From assembly GCA_949357655.1 (NCBI GenBank), contig CASHTG010000015.1:372001-436000 (forward strand): DNA of 64,000 nucleotides, in the 5' to 3' direction. The notes beneath the pieces are model-generated. The model had not been told where the DNA came from, ran no database searches, and saw only the letters and a program-made list of their open reading frames with translations. Source of the DNA: Parascedosporium putredinis. Lineage: Eukaryota > Ascomycota > Sordariomycetes > Microascales > Microascaceae. Shown here piece after piece: positions 23,292 through 34,489 of the stretch (its first letter is position 1; every line of letters begins with the position of its first letter). A program made the position numbers and the translations under genes.

Positions 23292-24937
23292 AGCGATTCG
23301 TGTAGGTGGCCAGTTGCGAGGGGAGATGGATTGGGACAGAGCGAAGATGGCCGCTCGCGGAGGCTAAATTTCTCTCTCTCACTTGAGGAAGTCACAAGGC
23401 TCACAAGTCTTGTCCTTGCTTCGACGCAAATACCGGGGTGTTGTTTTTCCCCTCCTTTCTTAATATGAAGAGAAAACGGGGAGTGCCGGGCGAGCTAGCG
23501 GCCCAAGGCACATAGCTGGAAATGGCGGTTACTATGGCCATGCCATATGATGATAATGAAATCCAAAACACAATTCAGTACAGATCCATGTGGCAAAAAT
23601 AGGTTATATAAGGAATAGGGCAGGTAGCCTGAAGTTTGAACAATAGATTCTCCAGCCTTATCTTAAGTTGCTACCTTAGAATTTCGTACAAGAGGAAGAC
23701 CCCATTAGGCCATATAAAGGAAAATCACGTATGAAGCGCATGGTTTATCCTTCAATACTTCAAGTTATACAAAAGCACTATGTGTCCGCATGCCAAAATC
23801 TTTCTGAGCTTCCAAGTTATGACCTTCGTCATGACAGAGGCTATCACAGGAGAGGTCAAGAATTAGTTCGTCCAGGATATATTCTAATCCAAATTCGACT
23901 CGGGTACAATTCAGAAACGTGGGTTTCTCCCATTATCTGACAATGTTGAAGCATGGGGAGGACCGAAAGATGCTCTTTTCTACGCCAATCGGCGGTGTTG
24001 GTGGTGGTACGCATGAAGACCTTGACGGGATGCTCGGTCCTTTGAGGATAGCAAAGTACCTCACACCCTCCCCGACGATTTTATGTTGCGGGAGCCTCTG
24101 CGCTGCAGGCCAAACCATAGTTCCCTCTAAACGATCCTTCTCAACCACCTTGAATTTTGTAGCAGGAAGAAAATCCCGCCACTCCTCCCACGCGGGAATT
24201 GCTTTAGCCGTAGCGTTGGGAAGGTCGAACTGTAGCTTCAAGTTGCTTCAATGGCAAGCTAGGTTGGTGATGTCGTGCACACCGGTATTCGTCTGAGCTC
24301 GTCAACCGGCAGCCGTGAGTGGCCTCAGCCCTCCCTGCCGGCCAAGTTGCCGTGAGTAGAAGCTCTCAGGTTCCCGCCACTCATTTACATAATATAGACG
24401 CAACTAGTATATGATGAATCAATGTTGCGAGTGGTGGCATCAGCCAGGAGCGGCTAATAATACACCATATACCTCGGTACAGGCCGATCGCAATCCATAG
24501 ATCTGCCCGCCGGTCGTAAATCGAAGATAACAAACTCCTTAAGACTCGCTAGGCCAAACTGGTGCTCAACTCCAAATCATGTACAATAAGGAAACGAGAG
24601 AGAGAGAAAAGAAATACTAGGTAAGCCGATAACAACCGAGGTTGCTGTAACTTTTAGTCACCCCTGCTTTGCGCTTCTGGGCGGCGGACGTTGGAGGGAG
24701 TCTTCAGTCAAGGTAAGTCAAGCGAGATGCGCAGTCGCGGACCATGGCAAGTGACCCTTTCGCTGAACGCCGTAGATTTGTGGCTTGCTGCCCATTCTAG
24801 GAGGGAGAGGAGTAAAAGAAGGAAAAACAGGTCTGCACTTGCACTATTACATGGCCGTCGCGAAATAGTGGGTTCCTACCCTCGAGAGATCCACAGCGAC
24901 AAGAGCTAGCAGGGAGGCAGGGGCGGCGCTTTGGCTG
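23292..24937. other. Intergenic region downstream of SLX9, with no certain gene
   Basis: Both neighbours end here: SLX9 (+) and the DEN1-like gene (-) converge. The region is more AT-rich than the flanking genes. A 300-base open stretch on the minus strand (24241-23933) has protein-like character (FDLPNATAKAIPAWEEWRDF) but no ATG, splice context or known family. It could be a gene relic. Confidence 0.5.
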
Positions 24938-26408
24938 TTACTCGATCCTGGGGGAGGCGTTTTTGCCTTTGAGGTATATGGCGATGCGCTGCGTCTACGC
25001 GAGGAATGTGAGGATTTAATTAGCCACGTGCGACAACTAGGATTCACCATCCAAGAGGCAACCTTCATGCCACGGAAAGAGAGAAAAGGTCGGCAACGAG
25101 AGGAGGAAAGGGACAAGGCTCAACTCACGATCTCCTCCGCACACCCTCCTTCCGGAGGCTTTCTATTATCTTGAGCATCTCTTTACGACCACCATTAGAG
25201 TCGACCATCTTGTTGGCCATACTCATGGATATCTTTTCACGAGCATTGACGCTCAACAGGCGTTTGATTAGGAGATGGCGCATGAGAATGCAGACAAATA
25301 CACCGCAATCACTACCGTTCTCCTGTTGCGGTGTATCTTCGAGGTGGTGAAATCGTAGGTTAATCCGCATAAGATTCTCAAGGGCCCGGGTAGCCGACTT
25401 GGCCTCTTCGCGGTTGGAGGCACCTAGGGAGTCGTAGTGGAAGGCCACGCGGTCAATTTTGCTTACTAGAAGCAAGGACCAGTGGGAGCCGCCTTCCGCC
25501 TGATTTACGTAGCGGTTGTCGTTAATGGGAAGGAAAATATGGGTGCAGCGGTTGAAATCAGGAAGGGCGCTTCGGATCGAGTTCACGTCAGGCTCCTTCA
25601 TAAGGAGAAACGTCATGCTCGGCCGGAGCAGGATAATGTGAGCTTGGGGGTATCGAGGAAGGATCTCTCGTTCGAGCCATCTTTTAGAGGGGCAGATGGT
25701 CAGCTTCGCTCAATATCTTTCCAGGGGACACCGGCGTACAGGCCGGGGTCTCATGTAAGCCAGTCGCCGTAGTCAACGTGTATTTCGGCGATGGGGATGG
25801 TTGGGTTACGGGAGAAGCAATGCGGAGGAAACTAACTCTTCCCAAAAGCAATATTCTAGCATGAGGAAGGCACGTTAGTTTTTGAGTATTCCAATAAGGG
25901 ACCAACACCGGAAAAAAGAACAGAAAAAGACAATTCACAGAACTAGATCAAGAAGAAACTGAACATACATTATCGGTCAGCCAGTCGTTCCTGAGAGCCC
26001 GAATATCTTCATATGTCACTAGAAGCGAGAGTTAGTTTGGTGATGAGACCGAGACCTGGCGAGGCGGGGTGATAACGCCAGTTTTAGTGGTGGGTCGGCC
26101 CTACAAAGGATATCGTGATCTGGCTAGTCAGCCTTTGGACTTCAGCGACTCGAGCAATTCTTCTGGCGGACGAGCTCGTCGCAAAGACGAATTGTGGGCG
26201 TGGTTCACTCACAGGAAAGATACGAATCGGAGGGAGACCTCTGCTCGGAGCACCAGGCGGAACTACGTCAGCGGACTGTCTTGCCCCACGGGAATATAGT
26301 GCGAGACTGGAAAGGGAACATTGACCAGTGCTGTAAGTAGCCTCCCCTTCGCGGGTGTGAGAAGGAAGTTACAGGGCAACTCACAGTGTCTCCTAACCGG
26401 CGCGCCAT
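24938..26408 (-). CDS. Ulp1-family cysteine protease, DEN1/SENP8 (NEDD8-specific) type
   Basis: C48-family protease expected to process or remove NEDD8, or possibly SUMO. The His-Asp-Gln-Cys site is visible in GGSHWSLLLVSKIDRVAFHYD and ENGSDCGVFVC. The family N-terminal block is rebuilt across short exons: LSLTYEDIRALRNDWLTDN (26018-25969), NIAFWEE (25855-25837), then EWLEREILPRYPQAHIILLRP from 25680. The catalytic exon ends at 25129 with a GTGAGT donor, and a last exon 24994-24938 adds a Ser/Pro tail ending PPPRIE. One T is missing in exon 25855-25837 and one C in the C run of the last exon. The first exons are uncertain: an ATG at 26408 (MARRLGDT, then GTGAGT) is the best candidate. The short single-domain layout and NDWLTDN point to the DEN1/SENP8 group rather than Ulp1 proper. 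Confidence 0.82.
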
Positions 26409-27392
26409 CTTGGAGCGAAAAGTCATGGTGATGAGAGAGGTGGGTGAGGAGGGGCGAGAGAGGTCGAAGATAATGATCGTCAGAGGGGGAGGGGCCGCGC
26501 ACGGAGATCGAAGAAGGCGAGTAGGTGGAAAGTCTAACGAGAAGAAGGGGGAGAAAGAAGAAAAAGAAAAAAAAAGAGGGTTCTCTCAACAGTGCACTGT
26601 ATCGGCACCCTTAATGGGTTAGAGATTGATGTGACTGATGTCGTCTACTCGTGCACCGGACCTAGTGTTTGGGGGAGAGGAACTGATTTGTGCGAAAGAG
26701 CCGCGGGAGTGGTGGGATTGGATTGATCGGTTCAGTTCAGGTACGTGCAACAGAAAGGAAAAAGAGTTTTTTTGCTTTCATAAAAAAGGGATTCGGCGCT
26801 GGGGTAATGCAGATTCGCCCTTCAATCAGCCATGAGTTGAGGGTGGTTTTTTTTCTTTTTCCCTGGCGTGGATTGGGCCCTGGCCGAACGGTGAACTTTT
26901 AGGTTGTCCTTGAAGTGGGACCGGGGCGGCTTTGATGATGTGGTGGTGCCTGCTTCAGGTTTGGGGGAGAGGGAGGCGGGGTGTTCCTATTCGTCTCTGG
27001 CGTCTTGGAAACTTCGTCACCTGGTCCTAGTCCGAACTCCGCGGGGCAAAGCGAGAGATCTTGCTCAAGTGACGTGGTCGAGGAGGGGCTTGTCAGCGCC
27101 AGCTTCTTTTTAAAAGTGTGAGCGGATGCCAATTGATGTGTAGTAAGGTGTGTGCGAGTGTGAGTGTGTGGTGTCACTGGCGAGACATTGTCTGGGGAGG
27201 GATCGAGTAAGATATTCATATATGGATTTTATTTTCCCCTCCATCTATTCTCATTTGAGGGAATGTGGTCATGTCATGGATGTATAATAAGAGAGGATAA
27301 TATCGTCCAGCCATTGCTTTCGCATTAACTCTTGCTGCTGGCAAGAGGAGTAGGCGGGAGTATGCGGCCGGGCTTGGGGTTTCGGATTCTCC
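26409..27392. other. Gene-free stretch
   Basis: About 980 bases without a supportable gene. It includes the upstream side of the DEN1-like gene and a GA-rich low-complexity block around 26530-26580. Confidence 0.5.
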
Positions 27393-27920
27393 TCACGCCC
27401 GCACGCCCAGGACAAGCCACCACACTTGCTTCTCCATGTACTCAAACCGCCTCCCCTCGTCCTTCTCATCGAGTGGCCCAGCGGCCTATGTAACCTGGGG
27501 AAGACGAGGGTGTCCCCTTCCTCCGAAGTATTATCATCTTTGCCGAATATTTGCCATTTTCAGTCTCTCCTTCCACATCGATCTTCTTAATCGTGTGGGG
27601 TGGGCAATGGATGTCCATGAAGGGAAAGTTGCGCCCAGAGAGGCTTCGACGGATCAATTGTCGCTGAATTATGGTCTTGCGCGCACTCTCGAGCTCGTTT
27701 TGTCCATGTAGGATTTTGGGTCGTTGCAACCATAGAAGTCTTGACTGGCCAAAAATATCGCTTGCACTCCCACACCAGAAGCAGGAGGCCTACGGCGACA
27801 ATCGTCGTGTCGCCGCAAAATGAACGGAGCCACCGTCGCCTGCGCCACTGCCGCCGCGTTTGCCCCCGCCCCCAAACCAAACTCCACATCCATATGCATC
27901 TCGGGTTGGGCTTTCGTCAT
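27393..27920 (-). CDS. Possible small two-exon gene of unknown function
   Basis: No family is recognised. The model is an ATG exon 27920-27687 (78 codons), an intron with a GTGCGC donor (the same donor type as PAM17 intron 2) and a CATAG acceptor, and a final exon 27485-27393 ending in TGA (31 codons including the stop). The join is in phase and predicts 108 residues. The final exon reads like real protein (PLDEKDEGRRFEYMEKQVWW). The first exon contains SQDFYGCNDPKSYMDKTSSR. An overlapping frame encodes a hydrophobic helix (TIVAVGLLLLVWECKRYF), so with frame errors common here the true product might instead be a small membrane protein. Existence is uncertain. Confidence 0.3.
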
Positions 27921-28374
27921 GACGGCACCAAGGAATGACGCTGCCCTTGCAACACCCTTGGCATGACACGCCCCCTTAGATCGTGAAGCGAGGAACTAGA
28001 CCCTTCGCAGCTTGCACCTAAATCACCCAGGCTACGGATATGCAAGTGAGACTTTTACGTAGGGCATGTAAGCGAACAGTCGGGAGCGGCGGAGCGATTG
28101 TGAGGGCTGCGCTTTGTACTCTTGAAAATCTTTCGTGTAACCGATCTATCATCCTTCTGGCATAAACGGAGAGGCTCTTTGCACTCGAGCTGTATTGGTG
28201 CGCGTCTGCCAGAGCCAAACCGAAGGTGTCGAGGAGGGTCTAGGTAGTATATACATCAAGTTATCACCAACTCCCACCTACACTATAGATACCGCGGGTC
28301 GTCGGCCGGAATACTGAAGCGCCACTCGTGGTTTTCATACGAAGACAAGGAGAGTGGTATGCACCACCCGACCG

Positions 28375-29743
28375 TTAACCCCTCCCAGCGGCAGCCTCCT
28401 GTACCGCGCGCTGCTGATCAGGTGGCAGAGGTGGGGGTCCCCTCTCAACCAGGGTAAAGGCACCGTTCTGGGGATCCATGACGCAACGGAAGTGTGTCCA
28501 TTCCCTCGACGTCGGCCTCGACCGCACCTTGTTCTCCAGGTCCTCCTGCAACAGATAGATATCCTCGACGCCCGCGCCCGCACGTGCCGCTGCCGCCGCC
28601 GTCTTGTCGTTCCAAAAGTCAATCATGCACTGCATTCTCTCGGCGGATTCCTCCACCCACGACTCGTCGTTGGGAGTATCCTTCTTCGCCATGGCCGATA
28701 GCGCCTCCGCCGTAGCTGACGTTTCCGCCGGCTTGGGCAACGCCGACTCGTGCCGCGACACATCGTGGTTAGTCTGCACAACGAAGCCCGGGTCAGTGCG
28801 CACCGCGCCCGAGAGCAGGTCCTTCTCGATCATGCTGGCCTCTTGCCCGTCGCAGAGGCAAAGGTACGCCGGGCTGGTGCGCGTGGAGGCGAGCTCGGCG
28901 GCCACGGCAGAGGCGGACTGGTGCGAGGGGCGGGGGTTAAGGATAAGGTCGCGGAGGACGCTAGCAATGGAAGGGCGGTAGCCCAGAACGACCAAGAGTT
29001 GGTGCCAGCGAATACCGTAGCCGCGACTGTTGTGAGAAGGGCGGAAGTTGAGCGATATAGAGAGGCCCTCGCTGTAACAAGGAGGGGCTTAGCGGAGCTC
29101 CTTTAGAAGCGTAGGGATGAATTGGGTCATATGGAGAAAAACAAAAAGGGCCGAGTGCTTACCGAACACCAGTTAATACGCCAACAAAACCGGCGTACGT
29201 AACGGACCTCGCGACGACTTTGTGGGGTTGATCTGACGAAGAGTCTACAAACTCTAGGGTCACAAGAAGGGCCCTCAGCCTATCCATGGCCCAGTCCAAG
29301 GTACGAAAGTGCAACAGCCGCGAGCCTTGCCCGTCGGCGCCGCCCTGGACCCTCGCTGCACCAGAAGTGCAGCCGAGCATTGCATCCAGGAGTACGTTGA
29401 GGGCGACGAGCAAGTAGAGATCCATGCCCGAGATATTGGCGATACCCCGAATCTCCTCGGTCTGCACATCGTCGTACACGCGGCGCAGCAAAACCTTCAT
29501 GCAGCCGATGATGCCGGAGCGGACGTACTGGTTCGGCACAAACCACTGGAGCAGCTCGAGGAAGACGGGCGTGGTCTGGCGGAGCTGCGGGGAGAAGTCG
29601 CGGGCCATCTCGGCGTAGCGTTGCGCGGGCGGCAGGGCGAGATCGATGCGGTAGGTCGGGATCGGGTCGGTCTCCTTGGGGTAAATTTGCGGCGGGATTA
29701 ACGGCTCCTCCTCCGAGGCATCGGGCTTCCGGCGAGTAGCCAT
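28375..29743 (-). CDS. Acid ceramidase / NAAA-like Ntn hydrolase without signal peptide
   Basis: Two exons, 29743-29163 and 29071-28375, encode 425 residues with no frame error. The candidate nucleophile is Cys125 in MLGCTSG, matching the Cys-Thr-Ser at the autocatalytic processing site of acid ceramidase and N-acylethanolamine acid amidase. About 25 residues later LLHFRTLDWAMD corresponds to the conserved Arg/Asp segment (GRNxDFG in animal enzymes), followed by SVTYAGFVGVLTG and ISLNFRPSHN. Animal relatives are lysosomal glycoproteins, but this one starts MATRRKPDASEEEP, with no signal peptide or N-terminal membrane helix, so it is probably cytosolic. It would hydrolyse an amide bond, with an N-acyl lipid the expected substrate. 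The C-terminal third (about 200 residues) contains ESAERMQCMIDFWNDK and REWTHFRCVMDPQNG. Exact substrate unknown. Confidence 0.85.
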
Positions 29744-30190
29744 TGTGAAGAAAAGGCGCTGCGCCTGCTCCCGTACAACTGCTGCTGGGTGTTTTCCCGT
29801 TCTTCTTTTCCTAGGTTGCGGCCAGGAGAAGTGGAAATAGACTAGAGAAAATGATGCGGGAAAAGAAGAGAAAAAAGCCACCCTCTTCTCCGTAGTACAC
29901 AGGGTGAGAGAGTTAAAACTGATCAAGGGAGGTGACGAGGGAACCCCAGGTGAGCGAGCGCATGCTGGGAGCTTTATTGGGATGTTCAGATCCAGCCTGG
30001 GCCCTAGTTACTTCCGCCTCATCCCAGCAACACCTTCTTTTCATTCCCTGCCATCTCGCCAACAGGACGTACGAGCTCCGAAAGCGCCAACAAGGCGACA
30101 GGGGGAGGGGCTGGTGTGGACCATTTCCCCCTTCGCTCCCTGTCCTGTGCGCTAATCTTATCAATCACATCAGTAGCGATGGACCCTAGA

Positions 30191-30219
30191 GATCCATCCA
30201 TCATTGAAATGGATGGATC
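30191..30219. repeat. Perfect 11-bp inverted repeat with 7-base loop
   Basis: GATCCATCCAT and ATGGATGGATC flank the loop CATTGAA. The arms pair without mismatch and could form a hairpin in DNA or RNA. No T-run follows, and the location in a gene-free stretch gives no clear function. Confidence 0.85.
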
Positions 30220-31299
30220 AATCGATCCCGCCAGGGGGCGGGTAGGAGTGGTGGCGGAGAGGCCTGGGAGTGACACCAAGCCTAGTGTTCTAATGGGTAC
30301 AAGGCCCGGTCCGGTGGGCATTTATGCCTTGTACCACCTCACCTTCCTGCCCTTCAGGTTCCGAGGGTACCGAGGTATGTTCTCTTCAATACTCTTATTG
30401 CCAACCGTGGAGGTCGATTACCCAGGTATCTAGTATCAATGGCATATATTGTTACATATAATTAAGGATGAATTGATTATCGAGGTGTCAGCTTGCCTCG
30501 ACCGTTGTTGAAGTCTAGATGTTGGAAAGGCACTCGGTCTATGCTCGCCATTGGGCCCTTGAGCAAGCAAGCAATGCATCTCTCGAAAAAGTAGTCAAAA
30601 AGTTACATGGGGTGGGGACCGCCGCATCAAAGAAGAACCCAAGACTCGCTTTTTCTGCAACCTCCGGGCCGCTTGCGCTTGCGTCGTGTGAGGGAAAGGC
30701 AGCTCAAAAGCTGGTGGGCTGGAGAGCTACAAAACCGCTCCGCGTGGCGCTACTCTCCCGGTTTCGGAGCTGAGGCCAGTGGACTTGCAAAGATGAAAGG
30801 GAAGAAGAAAAAGAGGGAATGAGGGAAGACTGCCTCATACAATGGATGTATCCACTGAATGAATAACTTCGGTTTTTTCTGTGGAAAATGAAGGGCCTCT
30901 TGCTTTTTGACTGAAGGAGCTCAGGCTAGAGCGCACTGGATTACAGCAGACACACAGCTAGCCAGCACAATCGAGGCACCCAGTTATACATTATAGATTG
31001 TGGTGGTGTTAGACCTAGAGGAAGGCCACTAGCTTGCCTATGGGATTTACTATAGTGTACACTAAATTGCAATGAACAGCCTCGATGCATCATAGGGCTT
31101 TACGCGCAGGAGCAACGGGCAATGTTTAGGGTTTGTTTAATATTGCTTACCCATGAGAATCCTTAAGTCCATGGCGTAAGTTGCTTGTGAATTCAGCTCG
31201 TGCTGAGGCTCGTGGTGGCAGACTTAATTACAGAATCCCGCATTGGCTGATAACGCCAAATCCCACCATGGACTAAGAACATAGGAAACTGGATTTCCA

Positions 31300-31645
31300 T
31301 TTCAATAAAAAGATGACAAAGTATTTTTGATTTTAATATGCTATATTATCTACACATTACCTTTCATTTATCTTACTAGAAGTTAAATTAAAATAATATA
31401 TATATATATATATATATAATTTAACATTATTAAAATTAGATATATATTTTTATATTATTGATATATTATACTATAGTTATATATATATATATAATCTAAA
31501 CTAAAAAGTTATACTTAAAATATAAGATAGTAAAAATAAAATATAGAATTAAAAGCTATAAATATATTTTGATATTATAAGAAAATTAAATGAAATTAGA
31601 AATATTAAAAAATATTATATAATTAAATGCTTTATATTATAGAGA
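31300..31645. repeat. AT-rich low-complexity island with TA repeats
   Basis: About 350 bases almost wholly A and T, including TA-dinucleotide runs near 31396-31419 and 31481-31493, within a genome that is otherwise balanced or GC-leaning. In filamentous ascomycetes such islands are usually remnants of repeats mutated by RIP (C-to-T changes in duplicated sequence). No coding remnant, terminal repeat or target-site duplication is recognisable here, so the origin is inferred only. Confidence 0.8.
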
Positions 31646-32165
31646 TAGCGCTTTCCTTAATTCTGATTATGTCATCTATGGTTAGCAGTCCGCCACGATC
31701 TCAACTAAATGGTTCAAAGTAAAGAGTAGGTTGACCTTTCAACTTCTCGCCTTCATTGTGCAACTCCAACGACTCAGACGAAGCAGTTACCTAAAATCAA
31801 GCATTGCGAGTCTCTTGCTGGTCCGCTCGACTAATGTAAGTAAACCTAGCGTATTTTACCCTTTTCCGTGCCCTGGCATAGACCGTTCATAGATACTTTG
31901 TGTCGCTGACATGGCCCTCTACGCGACCAGAACGAAGAAACCCCCGCGACTACTCAACCTCTCGAACCGGTAGATAGAGGCGTTGGCAAAAATTATCCTC
32001 TCGCGTGAAACAACGGGCACACAGCGCAAACCGAGAGCAGGAAGTCGGAAGCACCAGGGGGTGGCCGGGATAACGAAAGACGGCCGACGTTGGCCCAGCA
32101 CCTACAGAGATAGTGGCAGCACAGGTGAACCCACTTGGGCAACCCGCTGAGAGGAAGGGAGGAAT

Positions 32166-33933
32166 GTGCCACCCAAGACCGAGGAGATCCCACAGTCGCA
32201 TGCCATGGACAAGTGGGTTGTCAGAACGGCTCGCCCGCCCAAAAACCCGGCCGTAGAAGAGATCCTGCCTTCGTCGTCACCTCGATCCTCTTCCCCGGCG
32301 CAGCGCCCGCGTCGTGCGCCCGCCACCTACACCCTCGAAGTCATTCTCCGCTCCTACCGGCCCTTTTCTCCCCGCCCTTGCAGGAACCGACGCTCCTACC
32401 CCCGGACGACTCGACCGCGTACATAATAGACCAGGAGATGCAGGCGCGCCCGGGGGTTGCGTCGGACGGAAAGATGTTCCCGCTGTGTCGCGGGTACTGG
32501 ATCGGGTGGCGGGACCTGGCAGGCGCGAGCATCTTCGTGCCGGCGGACCGTGTGCTGGATTACGTGTCTCCCTACACGCTTGAGCAGTTCGAATACGTCC
32601 AGTGGAAAGCGCTCCGCGAGGAGCGCCGAGCTGAAGAGGAAGAGGAGAGGTACCTGAATCTGAATGGGAACGGGCCCGCGCAGACGACGAAGGCGGCGGG
32701 CGTTCCCAAGGTCCTCGCGACAGGAGGAGGAAAAGGCGGCGCCAGGCGTCCCGGGCGTCCTCCGAAGCATGGGCCCGGACCGTCGAGAAAGGAGGCCGAG
32801 GCGATCCCCGTCGACGATGCGGCGATCGAAGAGGAGATTAGGAAACGGTCCAAAGACCAGCCGAGGGAGGTGGGGCCATCCCTCTCGACCCCGCAGAAAC
32901 CGCGCATGCTCGCGCTGGCGGCTTCGGCTGCGGCGGCGAGCGGCGAAAGCGAGGACGCTGCTCTGTACAAGCAGTTGTATGGGGAGACGCCGTCCGAGGC
33001 CTCTTTATACGAGTCCGAGGACGAGCCCCGAGGAAGCGCCTTCGGAGCTCCTCGCCTATCAAGGGCTCACCTCCCCGGCGGCGTCCGGCCAGCCCTGATG
33101 AGCCACCTACGCCTACGCCGAAACCTACCCGTACTGCTGCGCCGCCTCCTCCTCGGCAACCGTCGCACATTACTTCCTTTACCCCTATAAGACAGGGTCC
33201 CGTCATGACTACTTCTCCTACCACAGCTACGACTAGCGCTACCCCTTCCGGCAGACATCGCGCCAGCGCCAAGGCCACCCCGTCCACCTCGCGCAAGCGC
33301 CGCGCCGATCAGCGAACGACTCCTCCATCCGCGCCCACCTCCAAGCCCCAACATTCACCCGCAAAGAGCACGCAGCCGGCTAGTACCGTTTACGCTGAAC
33401 CCCCGCCAGAACCCTCCGACGTGCAGTACGAAGTAAAACGGATTGAAGGCGTCGAGGACTTTGTCGTCAACGGCCGCGTGGTGCCCTACTACCTCGTCCG
33501 CTGGGAGGGCGACTGGCCGCCTGAGCAGAACCCCACCTGGGAACCTGAGGAGAACCTGCCGCCCACGCTCGTGCGCAAATTCCTCAGCAAGAACAGTACT
33601 CCCCGCGCCCATGGCGGCGAGAGTCGGAACCGCACCCCGAACCGCAGCCGTAATCAGAAGCACGGTCGGCCCCCGCCTAGCGCCTGGCCCGAACGGAGGT
33701 ACTCGAGCGTCACCGAAGTCTTTGAGGATCCCATCGACATCATCACTCCCGCTGTCGTCGCCCCCGTGGTGGGCGGAACTGGTCTTGCTGACTCGAGCGA
33801 GGAGGATTCGGCATCCGAGGACGAAGAGATGTTTCAAGTCACCGAGCGCCCTGCGGGAGGTTCTTCGTCGTCTACTCGCGAACCATCCGGTAGCCGCTCC
33901 GGGCCCTTTATACCCCGGTTCGGCATCTTTTGA
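32166..33933 (+). CDS. Chromodomain-containing protein
   Basis: A C-terminal chromodomain is clear: YEVKRIEGVEDFVVNGRVV followed by PYYLVRWEGDWPPEQNPTWEPEENL (33427-33560), with the aromatic cage positions Y, W and W present. Such domains read methylated histone lysines in the nucleus. An upstream conserved block (DSTAYIIDQEMQARPG, GYWIGWRDLAGASIFVPADR) is probably a second fungal-specific module. The middle is basic and Ser/Pro-rich with an AT-hook-like RRPGRPPKHG. The ending is acidic and then Ser-rich. The frame slips at CCCC 33026-33029 and once more between about 32280 and 32400, each consistent with one lost base; an intron in the latter place is possible, since GCAG precedes EPTLLPPDD. 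The start is taken as the ATG at 32166 and is uncertain. Confidence 0.82.
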
Positions 33934-34489
33934 GGGCCCCGGCCCTCCACTCATGCCGCTTTGTTACTACCCACTCCTGCTTTTTATAAGGTTTCACGGC
34001 GTCTATTTGGCCAGGTTGCTTTATTTTCCTTAGTTATCAGCCCGGTACCTTGGCATCCCTACCTTTATTTTTACATTGTTATCATAGCGCGGCGCGTAAA
34101 TGGAAGTGGTCAACGTTATGCCCGATCTCTAGAATTGGGCCTGTATGCATGGGATAGGCTTCACGATAGATGATTGAAATGATTGGCGCATTTCTAGAGT
34201 GTAAGATGATAGTTACTATTATGATTAATGCTTCGGCGTCAAAGCCAGCTACTGAAATGACTCGCGCCAACTTTTCCGTGCCCGCTCCGAGGTTTTGCAA
34301 AAACTCAAGAAAAGGAAACCGTAGAGAGAAAGAAAAGCCCAAGATCCAAGATGCAATACCCGTAAAGCTCGTACCCATAAAAACAACCCCAGAAAAAGGC
34401 ATTTGCTCGTCAAGTCATCAAGTCGATAGGCGCCCCTTCAGCGCCCTATTCCCTCCGGACCTTTAATCCGACTACATTATCTCCGCCGG
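33934..34489. other. Convergent intergenic region
   Basis: About 550 bases between the ends of the chromodomain gene (+) and the MFS gene (-). It must hold both 3' ends; no gene is supported. Confidence 0.6.

Larger units (their letters stand above)
29744..32165. other. Intergenic region containing an AT-rich island
   Basis: No gene is supported over 2.4 kb. It lies between the divergent ceramidase-like and chromodomain genes. Features are an 11-bp inverted repeat at 30191-30219, a moderately AT-rich shoulder from about 30830, and an extremely AT-rich core at about 31300-31645, after which composition returns abruptly to normal. Confidence 0.6.

Noticed and set aside
23933..24241. Minus-strand protein-like stretch downstream of SLX9
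   Set aside because: No ATG, no splice signals and no recognised family; kept only as a possible relic within the intergenic entry.
28018..28218. Minus-strand open frame downstream of the ceramidase-like gene, first considered as a final exon
   Set aside because: The ceramidase frame already ends at a good stop at 28375 and no donor links the two; the segment begins with TTG and has no family match.
33934..34489. Open frames between the chromodomain and MFS genes
   Set aside because: Short, overlapping on both strands and placed where two 3' ends converge.
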